The notes under the pieces are model-generated. The model had not been told where the DNA came from. It made no database searches and saw only the letters and a program-made list of their open reading frames with translations. A DNA stretch of 64,000 nucleotides from Desulfitobacterium dehalogenans ATCC 51507 (GTDB lineage: Bacteria; Bacillota; Desulfitobacteriia; Desulfitobacteriales; Desulfitobacteriaceae). The translations under genes were made by a program, and so were the position numbers. Positions 40,504 to 48,530 of the stretch are shown here, in pieces (within the stretch, counting starts at the first letter, position 1; the number at the start of each line of letters is the position of its first letter). The stretch spans positions 1,116,001 through 1,180,000 of the forward strand of contig NC_018017.1 in NCBI RefSeq assembly GCF_000243155.2, read 5' to 3'.

Positions 40504-40835
40504 TGCCTATGATTCAGGCTGCCAGCTTATTTATTCTTGCCGGATTGGCCGAAATAGGCGGAGGTTACCTGGTCTGGCTTTGGCTGAGAGAAGCAAGACC
40601 TTATTGGTACGGTGTGATTGGAGCCATCATTTTGGTATTTTACGGGATTATCCCTACCCTGCAGAAATTCCCCAGCTTTGGCAGAGTCTATGCCGCCTAC
40701 GGGGGTGTTTTCGTTATTCTCGCCGTGTTATGGGGATGGGCTGTGGACAAGAAGATGCCGGATACCTATGATTGGGTCGGGGCAGCGATTTGTCTGGTCG
40801 GAGTGTCTGTGATGCTGTGGGCACCCCGTCAATAG
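40503..40835 (+). CDS. ynfA: YnfA-family (UPF0060) small membrane protein
   Basis: Four membrane helices are visible, with the family signature [20 protein letters not shown], then [21 protein letters not shown] and [20 protein letters not shown]. YnfA belongs to the DMT superfamily and is linked to small multidrug-type efflux. It overlaps the nitroreductase stop codon, so the two are coupled. Length 110 aa is standard. Confidence 0.9.
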   Translation: MPMIQAASLFILAGLAEIGGGYLVWLWLREARPYWYGVIGAIILVFYGIIPTLQKFPSFGRVYAAYGGVFVILAVLWGWAVDKKMPDTYDWVGAAICLVGVSVMLWAPRQ

Positions 40836-40837
40836 CT

Positions 40838-41212
40838 TTAGAATAACCAGCGTGCCAGGACGACCCCTAAAGAAACCCCGCATAATCCAACCAGAATACT
40901 TAACAGAACATAGGAGAGGGCAGTAGTATACTGCCCTTTTTCTAATAGAGTAAAAACCTCAAAGCCAAAGGTGGAAAAGGTGGTAAACGCACCGAGATAG
41001 CCTACACCGATACCCAAACGCCAATGGGGGGATAGGTTTAATTTATCGATAAAAAGGATGTTAAGAAAACCTAGCAGGAAAGCTCCGCTTATATTGATGA
41101 TAAATGTCGGCAGGGGAAAAGGATGATTCCAGCGGTTGGTAATCCAAAGACCTAGTTCATAGCGGGAGAGTGCTCCGAGAGCACCGCCTATGGCAATAAG
41201 GATTGAGGTCAT
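40838..41212 (-). CDS. crcB: Fluoride exporter CrcB/FluC
   Basis: This four-helix dual-topology fluoride channel shows GGALGALSRYELGLWI, the pore segment TFIINISGAFLLGFL (Asn) and GYLGAFTTFSTFGFEVF with the stacked phenylalanine and Thr/Ser track. It is a single short gene, so a homodimer is expected. No fluoride riboswitch motif is recognisable upstream. It converges with ynfA, leaving only two bases between them. Confidence 0.92.
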   Translation of the reverse strand: MTSILIAIGGALGALSRYELGLWITNRWNHPFPLPTFIINISGAFLLGFLNILFIDKLNLSPHWRLGIGVGYLGAFTTFSTFGFEVFTLLEKGQYTTALSYVLLSILVGLCGVSLGVVLARWLF

Positions 41213-41279
41213 TTCGATACTCCTTGCAATTTAGGGTATTTCAATAACGGATATTAGCCTTTTAAAACCATAGTAATAG

Positions 41280-41331
41280 TATAATGTTGATTTAAGATAT
41301 CTACAAGGAGGTTCCCCCTTGTAGATTTTTT
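41280..41331 (+). promoter_or_regulatory. TATAAT box with immediate terminator-like hairpin before the deacetylase gene
   Basis: TATAAT (41280-41285) is followed within about 14 nt by ATCTACAAGG-N8-CCTTGTAGAT (41299-41326) and TTTTT. A transcript from this promoter would meet a terminator-like stem at once. No clear -35 box is visible. Confidence 0.55.
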
Positions 41332-41402
41332 ATTTTAGAGAATTGTATTTGGAAAAGGGTTTAGTGCATATGTTTAAACATGGGCTAAGAGGGGGAGTGG
41401 AT

Positions 41403-42137
41403 TTGCGTGTCATAATCTTTACCCGCAAGGGTATACGGTTGAGCGCTATGGTTCTGGGGCTCGTGCTGCTGGGGATTGGTGTCCGCACTATGGATTTGAC
41501 TTTTCCGACCATTACGAAAAATCCGGAAACCTATTATTTAGTTCATACGGAAGAAAAAGTGATGGCCATAACCTTTGATGATGGACCGGATCCTCTCTAT
41601 ACGGGATATATTCTCGATGTACTCAAGGAGAAGGATGTGAAAGCCACTTTCTTTGTCTTAGGGGAGAATGCAAAAAATAATCCGGATTTATTAAAACGGA
41701 TTCGTGAAGAGGGACACGAGATTGCCAATCATGGCTATTCCCACAGTTATACGACGAGTAAATTTGTTCAGGAGCTCGTACGCACTGACGAGGTTTTGTA
41801 TGAGCTGCTTCAGGAACGCACGACCTTTTACCGGCCTCCGGGGGGAGTTGTCTCAAGCGCGGTGGTGGCAGGAGTAAAGTCACAAGGGCATGTTTTAACT
41901 CTTTGGAGTATAGACAGTAAAGATTGGACGAATCCGGGACCGGCACGGATTGTTCAGAACGTGGTAAATGCCAGCTTTCCTGGGGGAATCATCCTGCTTC
42001 ATGATGGAGGCGAGAAACGGGAGCAAACCATCCGGGCTTTAGGGCCGATCATTGATCGGCTGAGGGAGCAGGGATATCGCTTTGTCCCCGTTTCCGAACT
42101 TAGGAATTTTGAAAGCGTGAAACAAGTACAAAAGTAA
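41403..42137 (+). CDS. Polysaccharide deacetylase (NodB domain), 244 aa
   Basis: An N-terminal membrane anchor (LSAMVLGLVLLGIGVRTM) is followed by the NodB fold. Its motifs are MAITFDDGPDPLYTGYIL (catalytic Asp and metal Asp), EIANHGYSHSY (metal His pair), FYRPPGG and LLHDGGEKREQT. It removes acetyl groups from a wall or spore-cortex polymer outside the membrane. TTG at 41403 follows GGGGGAG and is preferred; the frame is open to 41343. It lies behind an attenuator-like hairpin. Confidence 0.88.
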   Translation: MRVIIFTRKGIRLSAMVLGLVLLGIGVRTMDLTFPTITKNPETYYLVHTEEKVMAITFDDGPDPLYTGYILDVLKEKDVKATFFVLGENAKNNPDLLKRIREEGHEIANHGYSHSYTTSKFVQELVRTDEVLYELLQERTTFYRPPGGVVSSAVVAGVKSQGHVLTLWSIDSKDWTNPGPARIVQNVVNASFPGGIILLHDGGEKREQTIRALGPIIDRLREQGYRFVPVSELRNFESVKQVQK

Positions 42138-42275
42138 AAAAAACGGATTGAGAGTCGCTGGATAATGACCGAATTGTCCACTATAAAATGTGTAATTTCT
42201 GCCAAAAGCAGTAACTTAGCCCTTTCTGAGGAATATAATACCATATAAAGTACGGACGGGAAGGGCGGATGATTA

Positions 42276-42929
42276 GTGTATGGTGGACCTTTAGGAGATT
42301 ATTCATCTCGCTCAGATTCTTATTTCTCAAGTTATCCAAGACCTAGTTTCCTCGGTCATACTAAGCGGGTTACTCCGATTCTTTCCCCGGAAGCAGAGCA
42401 ACCTAATGAGAAAATAGCTGCAAGCTTAGCTGCAAGATCAAATGTCTGGCTACTGGTTCCGGCCATGGCAGGGACGGTGGCATATTATTTGTTTACTTCG
42501 ATATTCAGGGGGGTAAGAAGAGAAGAGAAAGAGGGTAAATCTGCATCGGGTAAGATTGGCAGCGTTGTATTTACCAGTATTGTGACACTTGGACTCGCTT
42601 CTTATATTTATTCAGTTCTTGTCTTAGCCGATGGACATCTTATGGATGTATACTGGTCTATTACCGGTACGATTGCTGTCCAAATGTTATATTTTGCAGC
42701 AGTGTATACTTGGCTTTACCGTTTGGATGAGAGCAGCTTTGATGTGAAAGTGGAAGATGACCCTATTGAGGAGTTTATTACGTTTCTCTATTTTAGTATT
42801 ACGACATTTGCTACTACAGGCAGCTCTGTTTTCCCGGAATCCATCACAGCAAGGATATTAGTCGCTATCCAGGTTCTGTTTCTGGTCTTTTCATTTTCTA
42901 TGGGGCTGGTTTTCTTTACAAGTCCCTAA
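42276..42929 (+). CDS. Membrane protein resembling a two-helix K+ channel with altered filter, 217 aa
   Basis: Two hydrophobic helices near residues 57-75 and 93-115 precede a third. A C-terminal helix-pore-helix unit follows: FITFLYFSITTFATTGSSVF (residues about 170-189), then ITARILVAIQVLFLVF. The spacing matches Ion_trans_2 channels, but the selectivity filter position reads TTGSS instead of TVGYGD. K+ selectivity is therefore doubtful. GTG at 42276 is the start; an ATG nearby is out of frame. The N-terminal 50 residues look disordered. Confidence 0.65.
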   Translation: MYGGPLGDYSSRSDSYFSSYPRPSFLGHTKRVTPILSPEAEQPNEKIAASLAARSNVWLLVPAMAGTVAYYLFTSIFRGVRREEKEGKSASGKIGSVVFTSIVTLGLASYIYSVLVLADGHLMDVYWSITGTIAVQMLYFAAVYTWLYRLDESSFDVKVEDDPIEEFITFLYFSITTFATTGSSVFPESITARILVAIQVLFLVFSFSMGLVFFTSP

Positions 42930-43113
42930 ATCATACGACTTGTTAGTGATAGATATAAACCTTATCAATGAGAAATGCTTCAGGTGGAGTTTTACTCTAG
43001 CTGGAGCTTACTTATTAAAAAGGATCAATAACTCATTTCGAATATGCCTGAAATCCTTGCATTTTTGGACAATCTATATTACATTAGTTTCAAAAAGACA
43101 AAGGAGAATGTAT

Positions 43114-44304
43114 ATGTCCTTTAAAATCAATGAGACCATTACATATGTAGGTAAAATCGACTGGGAGCTGCGCCATTTCCATGGAGAAGAGTATTCTACT
43201 CAACGGGGCTCATCTTATAACTCTTATCTCATTCGTGATGAAAAAACCGTATTGATTGATACTGTTTGGGAACCCTTCGGGCGTGAGTTTGTAGACAAAT
43301 TAAAGCAGGAAATTGATTTAAAAGAAATTGATTATATTATCATGAACCATAATGAAGTGGATCACAGCGGAGCCCTTCCCTTTCTTATGGAGGAGATTCC
43401 CAATACTCCGATTTATTGTACTGCCAACGGAAAAAAGATTCTTCAAGGGAGCTATCACAAGGATTGGAATTTCGTTGAGGTCAAGACCGGGGACCGCCTG
43501 AATATCGGAAGCCGGGAGCTCGTCTTCATTGAAGCCAGAATGCTTCACTGGCCTGATACTATGTTTTGCTATTTAACCGGGGATAATATTCTCTTTAGTA
43601 ATGATGGTTTTGGCCAGCACTTTGCTTCCGAACATATGTATAACGACTTAGTGGACACCGGCGAGCTTTACGCTGAAGCCCTCAAATATTATGCCAACAT
43701 CCTGAACCCCTTCAGCAAAATGGTCACCGCCAAAATTCAAGAGATCGTAAAGATGGAACTGCCAATAAACATGATATGCCCCAGTCATGGGGTCATTTGG
43801 CGGGACAATCCTCTCCAGATTGTGCATAAATACTTAGAGTGGGCTGATGAATATCAAGAGGATCAAATTACGATTCTTTACGATACCATGTGGAATTCCA
43901 CACGCAAAATGGCGGAGTCCATTGCTCAGGGAATTCGTGCGGCTAACCCCAATACTACAGTCAAGCTTTATAATGTAGCTCGTTCCGATCACACTGATGT
44001 CATCGCTCAGATATTCCGCTCCAAGGCTATTGCAGTAGGTTCTCCGACGGTCAACAATGGTTACCTCTCTTCGATAGCGGCGATTTTGGAAGAGATGAAA
44101 GGGATGAAATTTAGGAATAAGAAAGCGGTTCCCTTCGGCAGCTATGGTTGGAGCGGCGAAGTGATCAAGCAACTGAATGAAGAGCTCAAGAAAGCTGGGT
44201 TTGAGGTTATCGACGATGGTGTCCGTATTCTTTGGACCCCCAGCGAAGAGAATCTTCTTGAATGCGTGGAGTTAGGTAAGCGTCTGGCTGAAAATCTCGA
44301 ATAG
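43114..44304 (+). CDS. A-type flavoprotein / flavodiiron protein (O2 or NO reductase)
   Basis: A metallo-beta-lactamase-like diiron domain is fused to a flavodoxin domain. Diiron ligands His79, Glu81, Asp83 and His84 (MNHNEVDHSG), His145 (MLHWPD), Asp164 (SNDG) and His225 (CPSHG) are all present. The flavodoxin part starts near ITILYDTMWNSTRKMAESIA. The enzyme reduces O2 to water or NO to N2O in anaerobes. ATG at 43114 is behind AAGGAG; the open frame extends 58 codons further without a ribosome site. It is followed by a terminator. Confidence 0.92.
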   Translation: MSFKINETITYVGKIDWELRHFHGEEYSTQRGSSYNSYLIRDEKTVLIDTVWEPFGREFVDKLKQEIDLKEIDYIIMNHNEVDHSGALPFLMEEIPNTPIYCTANGKKILQGSYHKDWNFVEVKTGDRLNIGSRELVFIEARMLHWPDTMFCYLTGDNILFSNDGFGQHFASEHMYNDLVDTGELYAEALKYYANILNPFSKMVTAKIQEIVKMELPINMICPSHGVIWRDNPLQIVHKYLEWADEYQEDQITILYDTMWNSTRKMAESIAQGIRAANPNTTVKLYNVARSDHTDVIAQIFRSKAIAVGSPTVNNGYLSSIAAILEEMKGMKFRNKKAVPFGSYGWSGEVIKQLNEELKKAGFEVIDDGVRILWTPSEENLLECVELGKRLAENLE

Positions 44305-44335
44305 GCAAGTCTCAATAAGTTTTTCGGAAAGAGTA

Positions 44336-44372
44336 ATCCCCCTGGGTTTAAGTATGCCCAGGGGGATTTTTA
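44336..44372. terminator. Terminator after flavodiiron gene
   Basis: ATCCCCCTGGG (44336-44346) pairs with CCCAGGGGGAT (44357-44367), followed by TTTTT. Confidence 0.88.
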
Positions 44373-44389
44373 GGCCTATAGAGTTAATA

Positions 44390-45034
44390 TCAGCTTGCCA
44401 TGGGGACAAAATAAATCAGGATCATGAGAAAGTGAATCAGAGTCCCGGTGGCAATAAAGATATGAAAGATTTCGTGAAAGCCAAGGTGCAGACGGGGTAT
44501 CCGAAGGATTTTGGCAGCGTAGATAATAGCCCCTAAAGTATACATTACCCCACCAGCCACCATCATGATGAGGGCACCCAAAGGGAGGTTATGGACCAAT
44601 TGCACAATGGGGACCAGGGCGATCCAGCCCAAGGTTACATAAAAGGCTGTGGACACATAGCGCGGGGCGTTAATAAGCCATATCTTCAGAACGATACCGA
44701 TCAAAGCAAGGATCCAGACGGCGATGAGCATGACCCAACGCCAGGCTCCGTTCAAACCATAGTAAAACACGGGTGTATAGGAGCCGCCAATAAGTACATA
44801 GATCATCATATGGTCGATTTTACGTAAAGTAAGCTCTTTTTTGGGGGTGGTTCTCAGGGCATGATACAGCGAACTGGTCCCATACAAAGCGATAATACTT
44901 GCTCCGTAGATGGTCATGGTAATAGTTTTGGAGAGGCTTCCGTAGGATAGGAGTATTAAGGAAACAAGTCCAAACCAAGCGGCAATAAAGGGGATAAAAT
45001 GAGTCAAGGTATTCATCGGTTCTTTAATTTTCAT
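44390..45034 (-). CDS. Hemolysin III / PAQR-family membrane protein
   Basis: Seven membrane helices are visible. Family signatures are NTLTHFIPFIAAWFG, YGTSSLYHALRTTP (Ser/His motif), LRKIDHMMIYVLIGGSYTP and the C-terminal HLGFHEIFHIFIATGTLIHF with the histidines that bind a metal. It corresponds to YqfA/HlyIII, whose true function is unsettled despite the name. GGAGG precedes the start. A single-gene unit. Confidence 0.9.
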   Translation of the reverse strand: MKIKEPMNTLTHFIPFIAAWFGLVSLILLSYGSLSKTITMTIYGASIIALYGTSSLYHALRTTPKKELTLRKIDHMMIYVLIGGSYTPVFYYGLNGAWRWVMLIAVWILALIGIVLKIWLINAPRYVSTAFYVTLGWIALVPIVQLVHNLPLGALIMMVAGGVMYTLGAIIYAAKILRIPRLHLGFHEIFHIFIATGTLIHFLMILIYFVPMAS

Positions 45035-45237
45035 AGGGGGCCTCCTTCTCTAAGAGCGGCACGGATTAAAATGGTTTATATTTAAATTTTAATCATATTT
45101 TTATAGGAACGCAATAGCTGTAGCAGAACAGTGGACATTCTTCTTAAATAAAAAGTTTTTAAGAACGGACTGAAACAATTGCGAATCATCTTACGTAATA
45201 AGGATGTAAATGATAAATAAGCTTCGGAGGGATGATC

Positions 45238-45696
45238 ATGACAGATAAATTATACCGCTCAGAAACAGACAAAAAATTGGGTGGGGTCTGTGGGGGGCTT
45301 GCAGATTACTTTGATATCGATTCCACCTTAATCCGACTGGTGGTGCTGCTTACCTTCTTCATGGGGGGAGTGGGCTTTTTCCTTTATATCATTGCCTGGG
45401 TTGTGATTCCTGTGAATCCGGGGTACAGATCAGGAGTATCCTATCACCCTAGTGGAAATGTGGTGGATGAGATGAAAGAAAGTGTTCAGGATATCGGCAA
45501 TTCTGCGCAAAGTTTTGCCCAGGATTTAAGGGCAGCCAACCCATCCCAGAGAAAACGGTATATAGGAATTGGGCTGATGATTCTGGGAGTCATATTTTTA
45601 TTGGATCAGTGGTTCCCCTATGTCTTCAATTGGGGAAAAATGTGGCCCCTCATTTTGATCGTCATCGGTATTGGGATTATTTTGAGGAGGGACTAA
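45238..45696 (+). CDS. PspC-domain membrane protein, 152 aa
   Basis: The N-terminal PspC domain is clear: [20 protein letters not shown], then [15 protein letters not shown] and a membrane helix. Two C-terminal helices ([19 protein letters not shown] and [12 protein letters not shown]) form a LiaI/DUF5668-like unit. ATG at 45238 lies 6 nt after GGAGGGATG. It abuts the next gene by one base, so the pair forms an envelope-stress module. Confidence 0.88.
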   Translation: MTDKLYRSETDKKLGGVCGGLADYFDIDSTLIRLVVLLTFFMGGVGFFLYIIAWVVIPVNPGYRSGVSYHPSGNVVDEMKESVQDIGNSAQSFAQDLRAANPSQRKRYIGIGLMILGVIFLLDQWFPYVFNWGKMWPLILIVIGIGIILRRD

Positions 45697-45697
45697 G

Positions 45698-46672
45698 ATG
45701 CGCCAAACAGTGGATTCTGTGTTTAGAGGGATCTTTTTGATTCTGCTGGGGATTGTCTTTTTTGCCAATATGTATGGCTTTTTGCCTTGGAACTTCTGGA
45801 TTAATGTTTTTGACCTTTGGCCTTTACTCTTGATTTTCGCGGGACTTGCCTTGTTCTTTAATAAGCGTATTCCTTTCAGTGCTGTTCTCGTGGCCTTTCT
45901 TATCGGGCTTGTAGGGTACTCGGTTATTTGGGGAAATCCCTCACTGGATAAACCGATCCCGGGTCCTCACGGAACAGGGAATGTTCTGGGACTATACGCT
46001 CCCTTAGATCCTCATGTTGAAAAGGCCACTGTCGCCCTGAATTTGGGGGGAGTGAATATGAGTGTCCGGGGAGTGGACGGAAGATACGATACGAATCGAT
46101 TGGTTGAAGGAACTTATGAATGGAGTGGACGCGCAAATTTCGGTGCGCCTGAGTTTAACTATAAAACCAATGGGGATACCACGAAACTACAATTCAATTC
46201 GGAAAAAAGAGCCGGTTCAGGTGAGGATAAGCTTCTGCTCAATCTTTCCGATCAAGTATACTATACTAAAGTGGAGCTCAATGCAGGCGCTGTCAAAGGA
46301 GCTATGGACTTTAGCCGGTTGCAGATCGAAAACTTGGAAGTCAGCACCGGTGCCAGCGATATAGAGTTGAGATTCGGTGATACCGGGGGACGGACTAAGC
46401 TGGATCTAAGTACAGGCGCTGCCAAGCTTAATCTTGTCGTGCCGGAGAGTGTAGGATTAAAGATCAAGATCAGTGGGTTTGCCAGTGAAACAAATTTTGC
46501 CGGAAAGGGCCTGATCTTGAGTTCAGAAGATTGGGTAAGTCCGAACTATGAAGAGGCCAGGACCAAGATAGAAATGGATATCTCCATGGCTGCAGGGAAG
46601 ATTAACCTGGAGCGCATTGCCACTCCCCTGAACTCTGATGAAAAGGCAGAATCTTTACAAGCTAAACTATGA
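45698..46672 (+). CDS. LiaF-like / toast-rack-domain envelope protein, 324 aa
   Basis: The N-terminus has three or four membrane helices with a repeated pattern (GIFLILLGIVFFANMYGFLP; WPLLLIFAGLALFF). A beta-rich C-terminal domain (from about residue 105) resembles DUF2154/LiaF, with alternating strands such as VELNAGAVKGAMDFSRLQIE, NLEVSTGASDIELRFGD and TKLDLSTGAAKLNLVVPE. LiaF-type proteins modulate cell-envelope stress signalling. It is translated right after the PspC gene (GAGGAGGG). Confidence 0.82.
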   Translation: MRQTVDSVFRGIFLILLGIVFFANMYGFLPWNFWINVFDLWPLLLIFAGLALFFNKRIPFSAVLVAFLIGLVGYSVIWGNPSLDKPIPGPHGTGNVLGLYAPLDPHVEKATVALNLGGVNMSVRGVDGRYDTNRLVEGTYEWSGRANFGAPEFNYKTNGDTTKLQFNSEKRAGSGEDKLLLNLSDQVYYTKVELNAGAVKGAMDFSRLQIENLEVSTGASDIELRFGDTGGRTKLDLSTGAAKLNLVVPESVGLKIKISGFASETNFAGKGLILSSEDWVSPNYEEARTKIEMDISMAAGKINLERIATPLNSDEKAESLQAKL

Positions 46673-46680
46673 TAAAAGTT

Positions 46681-46730
46681 ATCGAAAACAATACCCTGCT
46701 CCAGAATTGGAGCAGGGTATTGTTTTCGAT
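46681..46730. terminator. Perfect 23-bp bidirectional terminator
   Basis: Positions 46681-46703 pair exactly with 46708-46730 around a GAAT loop; the stem core is ATACCCTGCTCCA. The A-rich and T-rich ends suit both the LiaF-like gene and the convergent speD. Confidence 0.88.
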
Positions 46731-46753
46731 CGGACCTCTGACGATGAAGCATT

Positions 46754-47584
46754 CTAGATTCTTGGCATATTTTTTCCGTAGAATATTTCAGCCATTTCTT
46801 TCTTAAGCCGCTGCTTGATTTTTCGTTTATCACTGATGGAAAGCTCTTTTTTAGCCGTACCAAAGAGATAATTGTCCAGGTCGAAGTCTTTGAGTATCAT
46901 TTTCGTGTGGAAAATATTTTCCTGGAAGACCGTCACATCGATCATCTGGTATAGATCTCGGTATTTTCGATCGACATAGTTTTGAATAGAATTGATCTTA
47001 TGGTCAATGAAGACTTTTTTGCCATCCACATCCCGCGTGAAGCCACGTACGCGATAATCGGCCACCACAATATCCGGAGCGAAGCTTTCGATAAGGAAGT
47101 TAAGGGCTTTCAATGGAGAAATCTGCCCACAGGTGGAGACATCAATATCCGCCCGGAAGGTGGAGATCCCACCGTGGGGATGACTTTCCGGATAGGTGTG
47201 CACGGTAATATGGCTCTTATCCAAATGAGCGACCACTGCATCGGGCAGAGGCCCCTCTTTATCGGTATACATGGGATCAAAGGGATTATCGTTCGGGCTC
47301 TCCGGGTCCAAATGTTCTTCGGCAATGAGCATGGTTACACTGGCCCCTTGGGGATCATAATCTTGTTTGGCAATATTTAAAATGTTGGCTCCAACGATAC
47401 GAGCCACCTCTGTCACGATACTGGTCAGTCTTTGAGCGTTGTACTCTTCGTCAATGTATTGTATATACGCATCCCGGTGTTCCGGAGTTTTGGCATAGCA
47501 TATATCATACATATTGAAACTCAGGGTTTTGGTAAGATTGTTAAACCCATAGAGTTTTAGTTTTTTTAGCGGTTTTACTTCCAA
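46754..47584 (-). CDS. speD: S-adenosylmethionine decarboxylase proenzyme
   Basis: This enzyme makes decarboxylated SAM for spermidine synthesis. It matches the longer E. coli-type SpeD (276 aa) with [20 protein letters not shown]; self-cleavage at Ser124 in DKSHITVH would give the pyruvoyl cofactor. The later block [20 protein letters not shown] is also typical. No spermidine synthase gene is next to it. TGGGAGGAAAA precedes the start. Confidence 0.93.
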   Translation of the reverse strand: MEVKPLKKLKLYGFNNLTKTLSFNMYDICYAKTPEHRDAYIQYIDEEYNAQRLTSIVTEVARIVGANILNIAKQDYDPQGASVTMLIAEEHLDPESPNDNPFDPMYTDKEGPLPDAVVAHLDKSHITVHTYPESHPHGGISTFRADIDVSTCGQISPLKALNFLIESFAPDIVVADYRVRGFTRDVDGKKVFIDHKINSIQNYVDRKYRDLYQMIDVTVFQENIFHTKMILKDFDLDNYLFGTAKKELSISDKRKIKQRLKKEMAEIFYGKNMPRI

Positions 47585-47854
47585 TTCTGTTTTCCTCCCA
47601 GCAGTATAATTTAGGTCAATCTCTTGCTGTCGATATAAAAAATTGTGGATAATCCATCCTTTAATGAAGAATGAAGGAGGAGAAAAGCTCCTGGTAAAGA
47701 ATACTAAAGTATGTTGGTAAGGGACTCTTTGTATATAAGGATACTATAATACAAGTTTTTCCCCTAGTATAGCATTATTATTTAATATTTCCAGTGAAAT
47801 TGAAGATAATAGCATCAGAGTTAACTGGAAAATAATATATAAGGAGGAAAGGAT

Positions 47855-48451
47855 ATGCCATATCAATTGCCGGAACTACCCTATGCTTACGACGCTTTGG
47901 AGCCCCATTATGACGAAGCTACAGTGCGACTTCACCACGATATCCACCACAAAGGCTATGTGGATGGACTGAACAATGCAGAGGCTAAGCTTGCTGAAGC
48001 CCGCGAAAAGGGAGATTTTGGTCTGGTCAAGCACTGGGAAAGGGAATTAGCTTTCCATGGCTCCGGACATTTATTGCACACCTTATTCTGGATGAACATG
48101 ACCCCCAATGGAGGCGGGACTCCATCCGGCTCTTTAGGAGAAAGAATCAGCCAGGACTTTGGCTCTTTTGAAGGGTTTAAGAAACAATTCTCTGCTGCCG
48201 CCGTGGCTGTTGAAGGGTCCGGCTGGGCAGTATTGGTCTGGAATCCTGAGTTTGGAAAACTGGAAATACTTCAAGCCGAAAAACATCAGAATCTCACTCA
48301 ATGGGGTGCTGTACCACTGCTTACGGTAGATGTCTGGGAGCATGCCTATTACCTGAAATACCAAAATAAGCGGGCAGCCTGGGTAGAGACTTGGTGGAAC
48401 CTCGTCAATTGGTCTGATGTAGCAGAGCGATTTGAAAAGTGTAAAGCTTGA
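47855..48451 (+). CDS. sodA: Superoxide dismutase (Fe/Mn family)
   Basis: It dismutates superoxide. Metal ligands His27 (LHHDIHHKGYVDGLN), His in FHGSGHLLHTLFW, and Asp/His in VDVWEHAYYLKYQNKR are present. Glycine-rich NMTPNGGGTPSG is the standard loop. The Mn or Fe preference cannot be told. AAGGAGGAAAGG precedes the ATG, and a TATAAT lies about 110 bp upstream. Confidence 0.93.
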   Translation: MPYQLPELPYAYDALEPHYDEATVRLHHDIHHKGYVDGLNNAEAKLAEAREKGDFGLVKHWERELAFHGSGHLLHTLFWMNMTPNGGGTPSGSLGERISQDFGSFEGFKKQFSAAAVAVEGSGWAVLVWNPEFGKLEILQAEKHQNLTQWGAVPLLTVDVWEHAYYLKYQNKRAAWVETWWNLVNWSDVAERFEKCKA

Positions 48452-48485
48452 CACCAAAGACTAGACATGAGTGTCTGAATTTAAG

Positions 48486-48530
48486 AAGGACTTAACCCTC
48501 TCAGAGCAATGAAGGGGTTAAGTCCTTTAT
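48486..48530. terminator. Bidirectional terminator after sodA
   Basis: AAGGACTTAACCC (48486-48498) pairs with GGGTTAAGTCCTT around about 16 nt, serving sodA and the convergent signalling gene. Confidence 0.85.

Noticed and set aside
41213-41340. Fluoride riboswitch expected upstream of crcB
   Set aside because: The conserved crcB-motif sequence elements were looked for on the minus strand and not found; the only structure is the hairpin facing the deacetylase gene.
42940-43113. 58-residue N-terminal extension of the flavodiiron protein
   Set aside because: No ribosome site in front of it and no family member has it; AAGGAG marks the start at 43114.
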